Assembly: GCA_944321745.1 (NCBI GenBank)
Contig: CALUML010000007.1
Span: 1 to 43,468 of the forward strand
Reading direction: 5' to 3'
DNA length: 43,468 bases
Origin: an uncultured Bacteroidales bacterium
Lineage (GTDB): Bacteria; Bacteroidota; Bacteroidia; Bacteroidales; Paludibacteraceae
Part shown: positions 14,889-24,329 of the stretch, piece after piece
How positions within the stretch are numbered: the stretch's first letter is position 1
Layout of the letters: the number at the start of each line of letters is the position of its first letter
Made by a program: the position numbers and the translations under genes
Notes under the pieces: model-generated
Database searches by the model: none
Seen by the model: the letters and a program-made list of their open reading frames with translations, nothing else
What the model was told of the DNA's origin: nothing

Positions 14889-15039
14889 GCAATAAGTTGG
14901 ATTGCGGAAAAATTTCTTTAATCTATTTTTAGCTTTGCGGTTGAATTTTCAGGCGCGGCATGCCGTGCCTCTGCAGCAGGGCGGCGGGGCGGAGGTAACC
15001 ACAGAAAACTGCGCAGGAAACTATTGGGATGTTGACCGA

Positions 15040-15063
15040 TTCAGTACGGGGCAACGCCCTACC
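15040..15063 (-). repeat. Degenerate copy C of the intergenic hairpin repeat
   Basis: On the minus strand TAGGGCGTTGCCC followed by a CTGAA-like end matches the first hairpin of copies A and B. The second hairpin (AAGGCC) is absent. Confidence 0.55.
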
Positions 15064-15232
15064 GAAGGAGAGGCGGGATGTGTTTAAATATATTTAACCA
15101 TCCTCCCTTTCGCACCTTTTCTTTGGCATGATACTTGCAAGGGCGGATGGCCTTTTCGGCAGGGGATGCCCGGTTGGATATGGATTGACCTTAATGCGTT
15201 GATTATTATCCCATATATATGGATAGTACAAA

Positions 15233-15420
15233 GGTTCGTACCCCTTTGGGCAAAAGGGTACGACCCCTTTGGGCAAAAGGGTACGACCCCTTTAGGCAAA
15301 AGGGTACGACCCCTTTAGGCAAAAGGTTCATACCCCTTTGGGCAAAAGGGTACGACCCCTTTGGGCAAAAGGGTACGACCCCTTTAGGCAAAGGATTCAT
15401 ACTCCTTTGGGCAAAAGGGT
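15233..15420. repeat. Minisatellite: eight tandem 23-bp units plus a partial ninth
   Basis: The unit is GGGTACGACCCCTTT(G/A)GGCAAAA. Unit boundaries fall exactly every 23 bp: 15233, 15256, 15279, 15302, 15325, 15348, 15371 and 15394. A second variant (GGTTCATACCCC or GGTTCGTACCCC) appears at units 1, 5 and, diverged, 8. Each unit contains an imperfect palindrome (ACCCCTTT facing AAAAGGGT). There are no unique spacers, so it is not a CRISPR array. Confidence 0.95.
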
Positions 15421-15750
15421 CATGCCCGCTGTTTATAAGGGAGAGGGGGGGGTGGCGTGATGATAAAGGCAGGTGAGTAGCTGTTGTGCGGGAGTACACT
15501 TCGCTTATGGCTTTGCATAAGCAAAGTTACATGAAAAAGATGACATTTGCAAACATGGATACTGGCATGTGTTAATATTACATAAAAAATATCCGTCATT
15601 CTCCTGTAGCAGGATTCGTCAAGGCATGTCCAAATAAGAACGGACATGGGTTTGACGGATAACCACGGATGGAGATGCACCCTCCGCAACGTGCCCGCCG
15701 AAAAAACAGGGAAATACAGCAAACAGGGTCGTACAGAATCTGCGGTCTGT

Positions 15751-15780
15751 GCCAATCTGCGAAATCAGCGGGAAACAATC
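15751..15780 (-). repeat. 30-bp dispersed repeat, copy B
   Basis: Inverted copy of 11624-11653 with two mismatches. Confidence 0.75.
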
Positions 15781-15811
15781 TGAAATTTGGATTTTGAAAT
15801 TTTATTTTACT

Positions 15812-15819
15812 TATCTTTG
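15812..15819 (+). promoter_or_regulatory. -7 element of the Na/Pi cotransporter gene
   Basis: TATCTTTG fits TAnnTTTG, 26 nt before the ATG at 15846. TTTG words occur upstream at 15786 and 15793, but their spacing (22 and 15 nt) is not ideal. Confidence 0.6.
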
Positions 15820-15845
15820 CACCGAATTTATAATCCTTTCATGCA

Positions 15846-17657
15846 ATGAACTATACATTCTTTGATTTCCTTGCCCTTGTCGGCTCGCTGGGTCTGTTCC
15901 TGTACGGGATGAAGATTATGAGCGAAGGGCTGCAGAAGATGGCGGGCAACCGCTTGCGTTCCATCCTCACGGCCATGACCAAGAACCGGGTGACGGGCGT
16001 GCTCACGGGGCTGCTCATCACGGCACTCATCCAGTCGTCGAGTGCCACCACGGTGATGGTGGTGAGCTTCGTCAACGCGGGGCTGCTCACGCTGGTGCAG
16101 TCCATCACGGTCATCATGGGGGCCAACATCGGGACCACGGTCACGGCGTGGCTCATCTCGCTGCTGGGCTTTTCGGTGAGCATCGTCGATTTCTCCGTGC
16201 CCCTCATGGCGGTGGCCATACCGTTTATCTTTTCGAGCAAGAGCAAGCGCAAATCTCTGGGTGAGTTCATCATGGGGTTTGCGCTTTTGTTTATCGGGCT
16301 GGACTGGCTGAAGAACTCCATGCCCGACTTGCAGAGCAACCCAGACATGCTGGCCTTCCTGTCGCGCTACACGGACCTGGGCTTCGGGTCGGTGCTTATT
16401 TTCCTGGGCGTGGGCACGCTGATGACGGTCATCGTGCAGTCGTCGAGTGCCACGATGGCCATCACGCTGGTGATGTGTGCCAAGGGCTGGATACCGTTCG
16501 AACTGGGGGCGGCCATGGTGCTGGGCGAGAACATCGGCACCACCATCACGGCCAACATTGCGGCCATCCCGGCGAACATCTCGGCCAAACGGGCGGCGTT
16601 GTCGCACCTGGTGTTCAACGTGTTCGGCGTCATCTGGATGCTGGTGGTGTTCTATCCTTTCACGGGATTGATATCGCACCTGGTGGAAACCATCGGCCCG
16701 GGCGACCCCAACCAGCTCACGGCGTTCACCTCGTCGCTCGACCCGGCCACGCTGAGTGCCATATCGGCTCCCACCGGCGAGGGGCTGACGCCGGACCAGC
16801 TGGCCCTGAAGGACCAGTTCCTGCAATACCAGCTGGCCACGTCATACGGGCTGTCGCTCTTCCATACCATGTTCAACATCATCAATACGTGCGTCATGGT
16901 ATGGTTCGTGAAGACCATCGCCCGCACGGTGTCCGTCCTCATCCCGCAGAAGGAGTCGGACGAGGAATTCCAATTGAAATACATCTCCACGGGGATGCTC
17001 TCCACTTCGGAACTGTCGCTGCTTCAGGCACGCAAGGAAATCGTGGTGTACAGCGAACGCACGGAACGCATGTTCCACCTGGTGCGCGACTTGTACAGGG
17101 AGACGAACGAGAACGAGTTCGTGAAGCTGTTCAGCCGCATTGAGAAGTATGAGAACATCAGCGATCGCATGGAGGTGGAAATAGCCGGATACCTCACCAA
17201 GGTGGCCGAAGGACGCCTGAGCGAGAACGGCAAGCACCGCCTGCAAGCCATGCTGCGCGTGGTGTCCGAAATAGAAAGCGTGGGCGACAGCTGCTTCAAC
17301 CTGGCACGCACCATCATGCGCAAGCGCGATGACAAGGCGGGCTACACGAAGGAGATGGACGACAACGTGCAGCTGATGTTCAACCTCATGGAGGAAGCCT
17401 TGGCCTCGATGAAGAAGCAGCTCATGGCCGAACAGCAGGAACCGCATTCGGACGAGTTCAACCGCTCGGAAAACATCGAGAACGAAATCAACAACTTCCG
17501 CAACCAGCTCAAGATGCAGAACCTGAACGACGTGAAGGAACAGAAATACGGCTACCAGGCCAGCGTCACCTACATGGATATGATTAACGAGTGCGAAAAG
17601 ATGGGCGACTACATCATCAACGTGGTCGAAGCGCTGGACGAGGAGTATTATAATTAG
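15846..17657 (+). CDS. Na+/phosphate cotransporter family protein with C-terminal PhoU-like domain
   Basis: 603 residues. The N-terminal half (1-360) is membranous and has two inverted family repeats, marked by QSSSATT at 63-69 and QSSSATM at 198-204, with GANIGTT and GENIGTT after them. These are the signatures of the NptA/SLC34-type sodium-phosphate symporters. Residues about 375-600 are helical and charged and match the PhoU-like domain often fused to bacterial members. It should import phosphate with sodium across the inner membrane, with the PhoU part possibly gating it. It has its own promoter and is followed by a repeat array. Substrate is inferred from the family. Confidence 0.92.
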   Translation: MNYTFFDFLALVGSLGLFLYGMKIMSEGLQKMAGNRLRSILTAMTKNRVTGVLTGLLITALIQSSSATTVMVVSFVNAGLLTLVQSITVIMGANIGTTVTAWLISLLGFSVSIVDFSVPLMAVAIPFIFSSKSKRKSLGEFIMGFALLFIGLDWLKNSMPDLQSNPDMLAFLSRYTDLGFGSVLIFLGVGTLMTVIVQSSSATMAITLVMCAKGWIPFELGAAMVLGENIGTTITANIAAIPANISAKRAALSHLVFNVFGVIWMLVVFYPFTGLISHLVETIGPGDPNQLTAFTSSLDPATLSAISAPTGEGLTPDQLALKDQFLQYQLATSYGLSLFHTMFNIINTCVMVWFVKTIARTVSVLIPQKESDEEFQLKYISTGMLSTSELSLLQARKEIVVYSERTERMFHLVRDLYRETNENEFVKLFSRIEKYENISDRMEVEIAGYLTKVAEGRLSENGKHRLQAMLRVVSEIESVGDSCFNLARTIMRKRDDKAGYTKEMDDNVQLMFNLMEEALASMKKQLMAEQQEPHSDEFNRSENIENEINNFRNQLKMQNLNDVKEQKYGYQASVTYMDMINECEKMGDYIINVVEALDEEYYN

Positions 17658-17892
17658 CTACGAGCTACGAGTTACGGGTTACAAGCTACGAGGGCGCGGA
17701 AGCGCATAATCGCTTAATCGCTTAATCGCGGAAACGTTTCTGCGATTAGATGCCCGCAGATTACGCGGATTTCCGCAGAAGTCTCAGATGGTACGACTTG
17801 TAGCTCGTAACTGACTCGTAGCTTGTAGCTCGTAGCTCGTAGCTCGTAGCTCGTAGCTGACTTGTAGCTCGTAGCTTGTAGCTTGTAACTAA
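17655..17892. repeat. Inverted arrays of GTAGCTC-type short repeats between the Na/Pi gene and argD
   Basis: A left array of TACGAGC units (17655-17692) faces a longer right array of GTAGCTC/TTGTAGC units (about 17795-17890). The arms are complementary. The spacer holds an AATCGCTT triplet and a CCGCAGATTACGCGGAT word of the dispersed 30-bp family. The layout mirrors that of 2997-3117. Confidence 0.88.
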
Positions 17893-17906
17893 ATTATCAA
17901 TTGCAT

Positions 17907-19034
17907 ATGAACCTCTTTGATGTGTATCCCCTGTTCGATGTGGAGATTGTGCGGGGGAAGGGTTGCCGGGTGTACGACACCCACGGCACGGAGTACTTGG
18001 ACTTTTATGGCGGCCATGCCGTCATCTCCATCGGCCACACGCATCCCCGCTACGTGCAGGGGCTGGAGCGGCAGGTGGAACAGTTGGGCTTTTATTCCAA
18101 CTCGGTGGTGAACCGTTTGCAGGCCGAGGTGGCCGGGCGGTTGGGTGCCTTGTCGGGTTACGAAGACTATTCGTTTTTCATGATTAATTCGGGGGCGGAG
18201 GCCAACGAGAATGCCTTGAAGCTGGCTTCGTTCCACACCGGGCGGCGCAAGGTGGTGGCCTTCGGCAAGAGCTTCCACGGGCGCACTTCGGCCGCCGTGC
18301 GGGTGACGGACAATCCGAAGATAGTCGCTCCGCTCAACGAGGGATTCGAAGTGCAGTTCCTGCCCTTGAACGACATTGACGCGGTGCGCGAAGCCTTGCG
18401 CCCCGGCGACGTGTGTGCCGCCGTCATCGAGGGCATACAGGGCATCGGGGGCATCCGGGTGCCGCGCCCCGACTTCCTGCAACAGCTGTCAGAGGCCTGC
18501 AAGCAGACGGGCACGGTGCTGATACTCGATGAAATCCAGTCCGGCTACGGGCGCAGCGGGCGGTTCTTCGCCCACCAGTACGCCGGCATCCGCCCCGACC
18601 TCATCACCGTGGCCAAGGGCATGGGCAATGGTTTCCCGGTGGGGGGCGTGCTCATCAGCCCCATGTTCAAGCCGGTGTATGGCATGTTGGGCACCACCTT
18701 CGGGGGCAACCACCTGGCCTGTGCCGCCTCCTTGGCCGTGCTTGATGTCATCGAGGAGGAACACCTGGTGGACAATGCCGCCAAGGTGGGCGGCTATCTG
18801 CTGGAAGAGCTGAGGAAAATCCCGCAAATCAAGGAGGTGCGCGGGCAAGGGCTGATGATAGGGCTGGAATTTGAAGAGCCCGTCAAGGAATTGCGCAGCC
18901 GCCTGTTGTTCGACAGGCACGTCTTCACCGGCGTGAGCGGTGCGAACACCATCCGCCTGCTGCCGCCGCTGTGCCTCACGGTGGCCGAGGCCGACGAGTT
19001 CCTCGCTGCCCTGCGGGAAGAGGTGGCGGGATAG
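17907..19034 (+). CDS. argD: Acetylornithine/succinylornithine aminotransferase, class III PLP enzyme
   Basis: 375 residues from the ATG at 17907 (MNLFDVYPLFDVEIV). The start matches the known Bacteroides-type ArgD N-terminus. NSGAEANENALK is the PLP phosphate-binding region, FHGRT follows, ILDEIQSGYGR holds the PLP aspartate, and the Schiff-base lysine is in VAKGMGNGFPVGG. It transfers an amino group between glutamate and the N-acylated semialdehyde in arginine synthesis. Bacteroides is known to use N-succinylated intermediates in this pathway, so the substrate is probably N-succinylornithine, by lineage. No other arg gene is in the window. The 19066 gene follows 31 bp later on the same strand. 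Confidence 0.9.
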   Translation: MNLFDVYPLFDVEIVRGKGCRVYDTHGTEYLDFYGGHAVISIGHTHPRYVQGLERQVEQLGFYSNSVVNRLQAEVAGRLGALSGYEDYSFFMINSGAEANENALKLASFHTGRRKVVAFGKSFHGRTSAAVRVTDNPKIVAPLNEGFEVQFLPLNDIDAVREALRPGDVCAAVIEGIQGIGGIRVPRPDFLQQLSEACKQTGTVLILDEIQSGYGRSGRFFAHQYAGIRPDLITVAKGMGNGFPVGGVLISPMFKPVYGMLGTTFGGNHLACAASLAVLDVIEEEHLVDNAAKVGGYLLEELRKIPQIKEVRGQGLMIGLEFEEPVKELRSRLLFDRHVFTGVSGANTIRLLPPLCLTVAEADEFLAALREEVAG

Positions 19035-19065
19035 CACGGCGGCAAACGATTAAGTGTCTGTTAGG

Positions 19066-19989
19066 ATGCGTTTCCCGGTATTCATCATATGGTGTTTGGT
19101 AAGTTTCCTGTCCGTATGGGGGCAGGAGGTCGACTCGGTGCGTTTGCGCACGGGCGAGGTGCTCACGGGCCGTGTGGTGTTCCGCAACGGGCAGGTGGTG
19201 GTGTTGCAGGCGGAAGACGGCAGCCGCTACCAGTTTCCCGCAGGCGATGTGCAGTCGGTGAGCCTGGCCTCTCCTGCTCCGGAGGAGGCGAAGGGGATGA
19301 AAATAACGTTGGAAACGGGCGAAACGTATCAGGGCGAGGTGCTGGCGGAGAATGAACGGGTGGTGATGTTGCGCCTGGCCGACGGCAGCCGGATGCAGAT
19401 ACGCCGGGAAGAGATTGCCGCGATGGAGTCGGATGCCTTCACGGCCATCGATAGGTCGGATGCTTTGCCCGTGGTGGAGGCATCCCCCGGCGGGCAGTTC
19501 GGCATGATGATCGAAGTGGGTGGCGGCACGTCCTTCTCGCGCAACAGCTACGGATGGGTGCCTGCCGTGCAGGCGGCCTGGGTGCTCGGTGTGCGCGACG
19601 TGGCCTGGGCGGGCACGTTCGCGGGCGTGGGCATCGGCTACAACCTGTGCGCGGCCAACAAGTCGGGCGAGGGTGCCATCAACCTCCTGCCGTTGTTCGC
19701 CCGTCTGCACAGCACCATCGGGCGGCACGTCACAGCCCCTTACGTGGAACTGGATGCCGGATATGCCTTCAGCTTCCACCCCGACATGAGCGGGGGGATG
19801 CTGCTGCGGCTGTCGGTGGGGGTGGCCCGCCGGTTTTCTTCCCGCACGGCTTTTTATGCGGGCGTTTACGGCGGCCTGCAAGGCCTGTCGGGCGACCTGC
19901 GCGACATAGACCCTTGGGGCGACTACTTCACCTATCACGGCCACACCATCACCCAGCAGGTCGGGGTGAAGGTGGCGTTGAGGTTCTGA
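19066..19989 (+). CDS. Secreted outer-membrane-type protein with two SH3-like modules
   Basis: 307 residues from the ATG at 19066; a GTG at 19054 is possible. Signal peptide about 1-20 (RFPVFIIWCLVSFLSVWGQ). Two similar beta modules follow, VRLRTGEVLTGRVVFRNGQ to DVQSVSL (about 23-65) and ITLETGETYQGEVLAENER to EEIAAMES (about 75-120). The rest (about 145-307) alternates aromatic and small residues as in a small beta-barrel and ends in Phe (VKVALRF), as outer-membrane proteins do. The module resembles the N-terminal part of the 4928 protein. I do not recognise a function. It may be co-transcribed with argD, but nothing links it to arginine synthesis. Confidence 0.8.
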   Translation: MRFPVFIIWCLVSFLSVWGQEVDSVRLRTGEVLTGRVVFRNGQVVVLQAEDGSRYQFPAGDVQSVSLASPAPEEAKGMKITLETGETYQGEVLAENERVVMLRLADGSRMQIRREEIAAMESDAFTAIDRSDALPVVEASPGGQFGMMIEVGGGTSFSRNSYGWVPAVQAAWVLGVRDVAWAGTFAGVGIGYNLCAANKSGEGAINLLPLFARLHSTIGRHVTAPYVELDAGYAFSFHPDMSGGMLLRLSVGVARRFSSRTAFYAGVYGGLQGLSGDLRDIDPWGDYFTYHGHTITQQVGVKVALRF

Positions 19990-19998
19990 ATAAGCTAC

Positions 19999-22900
19999 TC
20001 ATTCTTCTCCCCGGAGTTTTTTCACGAAATCGCGTGGTAAAATGCCGAATTGCTTTTGGAATGCTTTTGTGAAATACGAGGTGGACGAGAAGCCTACCAA
20101 ATAGCACACTTCGTTTACCTTGTATTCTCCTTCCTGCAGAATTTCGGCGGCTTTTTTCAACCGGATTAATCTGATAAAGTCGTTGGGAGTTACGCCCGTT
20201 ATTCCTTTTATTTTACGCAAGAAACTGGATCGGCTCATACAGAACTCTTCTGCTAAATGGTCAATGTTGAAATTAAAATCGGCATTGGAGATGTTCATTT
20301 GCACCATTTCTGTCAGTTTATTTAAAAATTGTTCATCCGATTTAGTTAGAGCGATGGAGCCGGTGTGTACAAGAGGCGAATTAGCAAATGCTTCTCTTAT
20401 CTTGCGTCTGTTGTTTAGCAGGTTGGATATCTGTGCCACGAGATGTTCCAAAGAGAATGGCTTTTCAATGTAAGCATCTGCACCTGATTCCAACCCGGTA
20501 ACCTTGCTTTGGACGTTCGTTTTGGCGGTGAGGAGGATAACGGGAATGTGGCTGAATTCTGCGTTATTTTTTATCGTTGCGCACAATTCAAATCCATCCA
20601 TTTGTGGCATAATGATATCGCTGATGATTAGGTTGATGACTTCTTGTGCGAGTATTTTCAATGCTTCCATTCCGTTCCGTGCTTGGAACACCACATACTG
20701 TTTGCTCAATTTTTCGGATAAGAATTGGAGCATGTCATCGTTGTCGTCCACTAGCAATAAGTTGTAAGGTTCTTTTTTGAAGTGCCTTTTCGTGTGGTTT
20801 GGGCTTGTTATGATTGGGAGCAGCCCAGTTGGGGTTTCTGCGAGTTCGAACACACGTTTTTGCTCTTTTGGCAATGTGACAACAAAGGAGGTGAATGTTG
20901 GGTCGTTGGTGTCAAGGAAAACGCATCCTTCATGCAATTCGACTAAAGCTCTTACCAGAGCCAAACCAATCCCAGAGCCGGATTTTATTTCGTTTTGCTT
21001 GTTCTCGCCTTGGAAGAACGGTTCGAAAATCTTTTCTTTTATCTCCTCGGAAATGCGTTCTCCGTCGTTGCTGACTTTGATTTGACAATTTTTATCATTT
21101 AACCGCAAGTCCACGAAAATGCAGCTATGGGCATATTTTATGGCATTCGTGAATAGGTTGCTAATAACTTTCGTGATGGCTTCACGATCAATGTCTATCA
21201 AGATGCTTTCTTGGGGAGAAGATAGTTCGAATATCAATCCTTTTTGTCTGGCAAGTGGTTCGAAGCGGCTATAGGTTTCGTTTAATAGCTCGACTACATC
21301 CACGTGTGTGAAGGTCAGGCTAAAATTCTCGGATTCGGTTTTTCGAAAATCAAGCAGTTGGTTAACAAGTGAAAGTAACCGATCTGTGTTCTTTTCCATG
21401 ACAGACAAATTGCTTTTTAGTTCATCTTGCCCGATTTCGTTTTTTATGATATATTCCAGCGGCCCTTTGATCAGCGTTAAGGGGGTGCGTACTTCGTGTG
21501 CTATGTTGGTGAAAAATTCTATCTTGGAACTGTATATTTCCTTTTCTTTCTCTAATTCGAATGCTTGTTGCTGTTGCCTGTTCTTGTTTTCTATTTGTTT
21601 GGTGTAGTAGCGCAAGATAAATGTAATCATAGCGATGGTAGACAGCATATATGCGAGGTAGGCCCACTTGGTTTGCCAAATTGGGGGAGTGATGACAATG
21701 CCAAGCGTGTCGCCGTGGTCGTTCCATATGCCATCGTTGTTGCAAGCTTTGACCTGAAATGTATATTTGCCATGCGGCAGGTTAGAATAGATAATCTTTT
21801 GCGGGGATAGCAAGTGATGCCAGCCATCGTCTAAGCCCGTCATTTTGTATGCGTAGCGGTTCATTTCAGGTGCCACATAGCTCAGTGCGGCAAAGTTGAT
21901 GCTAAAGGAAGATTGATTGTGCTTTAGCGAGATGTTTTTCATGTTAGACTGGTGGATGCGTTGGGGGATGTCTTCTTCAAGCAGTTCAAAATTAGTAATG
22001 ACCACAGGAGGAATATGCTTGTTTGGGTTGAAATTGCCAGGGGAAAAAGATACTAAGCCATTCAGACTGCCGAAGTATAATGTTCCATCTTGGCCTTTGT
22101 AACCAGACTTGTAATTGAACTGGTTGCTTGGCAGGCCGTTGCTTTGTGTGAAGATTTGCATTTTTCTTGTGTCGGGGTCAAAGCGTATTAACCCTGAATT
22201 GCTTGAAATCCATAAATTCCCCTCATGGTCATCTAATATTTTGTAGATGGAGCCGCTGGGCAGGCATTGTCCGTAGCGCACAAAGTGATTGGCGTTTTCA
22301 TCGAACGCGCAAATCCCATTGGATTCGCCCCCAATCCAGAGTTGTCCTTTTTGACTCACATATAGGCAAGTTATTTTGTGATAGCAGATAGACGTGGAGT
22401 CAACGGGGTTATAGCGGTAGTTTTGGATTTCTTGGGTTCTTGGGTTGTATCGATACGCTCCATTCGTATAAGTTGCAATCCAAATTTGTCCAGATGTGTC
22501 TTCTGTGATGTCGGATACAAATTCGTTTCTTATTTGTTCGAATGTGGTGAACAGGTCGTGCTCCTTGTCATATAGGAATAGGCCACTGGATGTGCCTACC
22601 CATATCCTATCGGACGAGTCTTTGTACAGTGCAAAGATGTCATTGTTCTTCAATGCTCCGTATTTTTCGCTTTTTTGGTAATATTTCCACTTCTTGCTTT
22701 TTAAGTTGAATACATTGATGCCTCGGCTAAATGTGGCTATCCAAAGGTCTTCGCCATCAAGGATGATATCGTGCACGTTGTGGTAATTGAGCCCCTTGTT
22801 CTCGTTGCTGACGGCTATGTGTTCAAATTGCATTGTTTTCAAGTCCAGTTTGTTTAGCCCTGCATCTTCTGTGCCGATCCATATGTTGCCTTCTTGGTCT

Positions 22901-24006
22901 TGACATAAGCCGCTGACCCTTTCTCCCGAAAGAGAGTTTTTTCCAGGTATCGGATAATATTTGCGGAAGTGTGTGTATGGAAGTGGGAAGTAATTGACCC
23001 CTCCAAAATAAGTTCCAATCCAAATACCCCCTTCCCGGTCTTCATACATGGAGTAAATGGCATTGTCGGACAACGAGCAGCGGTCGTAGAGGTTGTGGCA
23101 TAAATGGGTGGTGTGGTGGGATATGGGGTCGTGTATGTAGAGGCCGGACTCAGTGCCGATCCAGATATTTTGGTCGGAAAAGCATTTCATTGTGCGGACG
23201 AACAAGTCGGCATGTTCAAAAGGATGCCCTAAGGGATAGTCTTGAACATTTCCATTCGTTTTATTGAGCATTTTGAGCCGCTTGTCAAACGAGCCTATCA
23301 ACAAATGGTTGTTGCCGATGTTGACAGTGTTGGATATTTGGCATTCTTTTTTTGATATTTCGTAGGATGTGATTTGTTGCTTTTCTGGGTCGATTCTTTT
23401 TAATCCTCCCTCCAAGAGACTGACCCAAATTTGATTGTCATTGTCAATATTGATCGACCATGTTCTTGGTTCGAATGAAACGCTATCATGGAGCTCCTCT
23501 TTCATATGCAGGACAATTTCAAGTTTCTCCGTCTTCGTAGAGTATTTGTAGAGGTTGTGGCATGAGATCCACACATTGCCGTTCCCATCCAGTTTCATGT
23601 CCAACACACTGTTTGTAATGGTATGTCCGTTGTCTGCTTTTTTAGAGAAAAAATGGAATCCGTCTGTGTGGGGATTATAAATGTAGATGCCACGGTCTGT
23701 GCCAGCCCAGATGGTTCCATCTGGCAATTCCAATAATGACCAAATGGTATTGTTGCCTAAACAACGCGGTTGGTTTTCATTTTGTCTGTATACTGTAATT
23801 TTGTTGCCATCATATTTGTTCAGCCCATCTTTTGTCCCAAACCACATGAAGCCCGTCTGGTCCTGAAGAATGGACAAGACGGTATTTTGCGATAACCCGT
23901 TCTCTGTATTCAGGCTTCTAAAATAATAGTTCGCATGTTGTGCTTGAGTGAGACAAATTGTCATTATCAGAAAAAGCGATGATGTGAGATGGCGTTTGCT
24001 TGACAT
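19999..24006 (-). CDS. Hybrid two-component system regulator (HTCS) of the PUL
   Basis: 1335 residues, full length for this family. Signal peptide 1-22. Periplasmic beta-propeller of Reg_prop repeats (about 30-690: WFGTKDGLNKYDG, WAGTDRGIYIYN, WIGTESGLYIHD). Y_Y_Y domain (about 700-765). Transmembrane helix (about 775-795). HisKA with phospho-acceptor His837 (NIAHEVRTP). ATPase domain (SGSGIGLALV). Receiver with Asp1130 (ISDIIMPQMDGFE). C-terminal AraC-type helix-turn-helix (about 1235-1330). It senses a sugar in the periplasm and activates the adjacent PUL. It is transcribed divergently from that locus across a 323-bp shared promoter region. It looks more AT-rich than the housekeeping genes around it. 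Confidence 0.96.
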   Translation of the reverse strand: MSSKRHLTSSLFLIMTICLTQAQHANYYFRSLNTENGLSQNTVLSILQDQTGFMWFGTKDGLNKYDGNKITVYRQNENQPRCLGNNTIWSLLELPDGTIWAGTDRGIYIYNPHTDGFHFFSKKADNGHTITNSVLDMKLDGNGNVWISCHNLYKYSTKTEKLEIVLHMKEELHDSVSFEPRTWSINIDNDNQIWVSLLEGGLKRIDPEKQQITSYEISKKECQISNTVNIGNNHLLIGSFDKRLKMLNKTNGNVQDYPLGHPFEHADLFVRTMKCFSDQNIWIGTESGLYIHDPISHHTTHLCHNLYDRCSLSDNAIYSMYEDREGGIWIGTYFGGVNYFPLPYTHFRKYYPIPGKNSLSGERVSGLCQDQEGNIWIGTEDAGLNKLDLKTMQFEHIAVSNENKGLNYHNVHDIILDGEDLWIATFSRGINVFNLKSKKWKYYQKSEKYGALKNNDIFALYKDSSDRIWVGTSSGLFLYDKEHDLFTTFEQIRNEFVSDITEDTSGQIWIATYTNGAYRYNPRTQEIQNYRYNPVDSTSICYHKITCLYVSQKGQLWIGGESNGICAFDENANHFVRYGQCLPSGSIYKILDDHEGNLWISSNSGLIRFDPDTRKMQIFTQSNGLPSNQFNYKSGYKGQDGTLYFGSLNGLVSFSPGNFNPNKHIPPVVITNFELLEEDIPQRIHQSNMKNISLKHNQSSFSINFAALSYVAPEMNRYAYKMTGLDDGWHHLLSPQKIIYSNLPHGKYTFQVKACNNDGIWNDHGDTLGIVITPPIWQTKWAYLAYMLSTIAMITFILRYYTKQIENKNRQQQQAFELEKEKEIYSSKIEFFTNIAHEVRTPLTLIKGPLEYIIKNEIGQDELKSNLSVMEKNTDRLLSLVNQLLDFRKTESENFSLTFTHVDVVELLNETYSRFEPLARQKGLIFELSSPQESILIDIDREAITKVISNLFTNAIKYAHSCIFVDLRLNDKNCQIKVSNDGERISEEIKEKIFEPFFQGENKQNEIKSGSGIGLALVRALVELHEGCVFLDTNDPTFTSFVVTLPKEQKRVFELAETPTGLLPIITSPNHTKRHFKKEPYNLLLVDDNDDMLQFLSEKLSKQYVVFQARNGMEALKILAQEVINLIISDIIMPQMDGFELCATIKNNAEFSHIPVILLTAKTNVQSKVTGLESGADAYIEKPFSLEHLVAQISNLLNNRRKIREAFANSPLVHTGSIALTKSDEQFLNKLTEMVQMNISNADFNFNIDHLAEEFCMSRSSFLRKIKGITGVTPNDFIRLIRLKKAAEILQEGEYKVNEVCYLVGFSSTSYFTKAFQKQFGILPRDFVKKLRGEE

Positions 24007-24329
24007 AAAGAATGAAAAAATGGTTTGTTATTGCTATGGGTTATGATAATACATTACATGAGCGTGTGATGTTTTTGTCTATGGCAGATTAACATGTTTT
24101 TTCTCTTTCGTCGGGTTGTAAAGATATTGTATGTTTCTTTCATGGGCAATTTTATCAGGCTCTTTATTTCGTCAAGAGTTGGCTCTTTTTAATCAAAAGG
24201 AAGAAGTGGAGTAAAAACGTCATTTGTTGGTTGGAGGAAGTAGTAATATAAATCTGTTTATTTGATAAATTTGCGGACATGATTAAAATTCATAATAAAT
24301 TATTTGTCTAACAATTAAAAACATTAGTC
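24007..24329. promoter_or_regulatory. Divergent control region of the PUL
   Basis: The 323-bp AT-rich stretch lies between the divergent regulator and the first PUL gene. It should hold the binding sites of the regulator. I see no clear TAnnTTTG on the minus strand for the regulator gene and no obvious direct-repeat operator. Confidence 0.5.
24266..24273 (+). promoter_or_regulatory. -7 element of the PUL first gene
   Basis: TAAATTTG matches TAnnTTTG and lies 56 nt upstream of the ATG at 24330. There is no good -33 TTTG, which would fit a promoter that depends on an activator. Confidence 0.5.

Larger units (their letters stand above)
14889..15845. other. Repeat-rich intergenic region between mdh and the Na/Pi cotransporter
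   Basis: About 950 bp without a convincing gene. It holds a weak copy of the double-hairpin repeat (15040-15063), a 14-bp palindrome TTAAATATATTTAA (15084-15097), the 23-bp minisatellite (15233-15420), the 30-bp dispersed repeat (15751-15780) and the promoter of the next gene. The open frames across the minisatellite are only translations of the repeat. Confidence 0.6.

Noticed and set aside
15233-15420. Possible CRISPR array
   Set aside because: Units are directly adjacent with no spacers, and there are no cas genes in the window.
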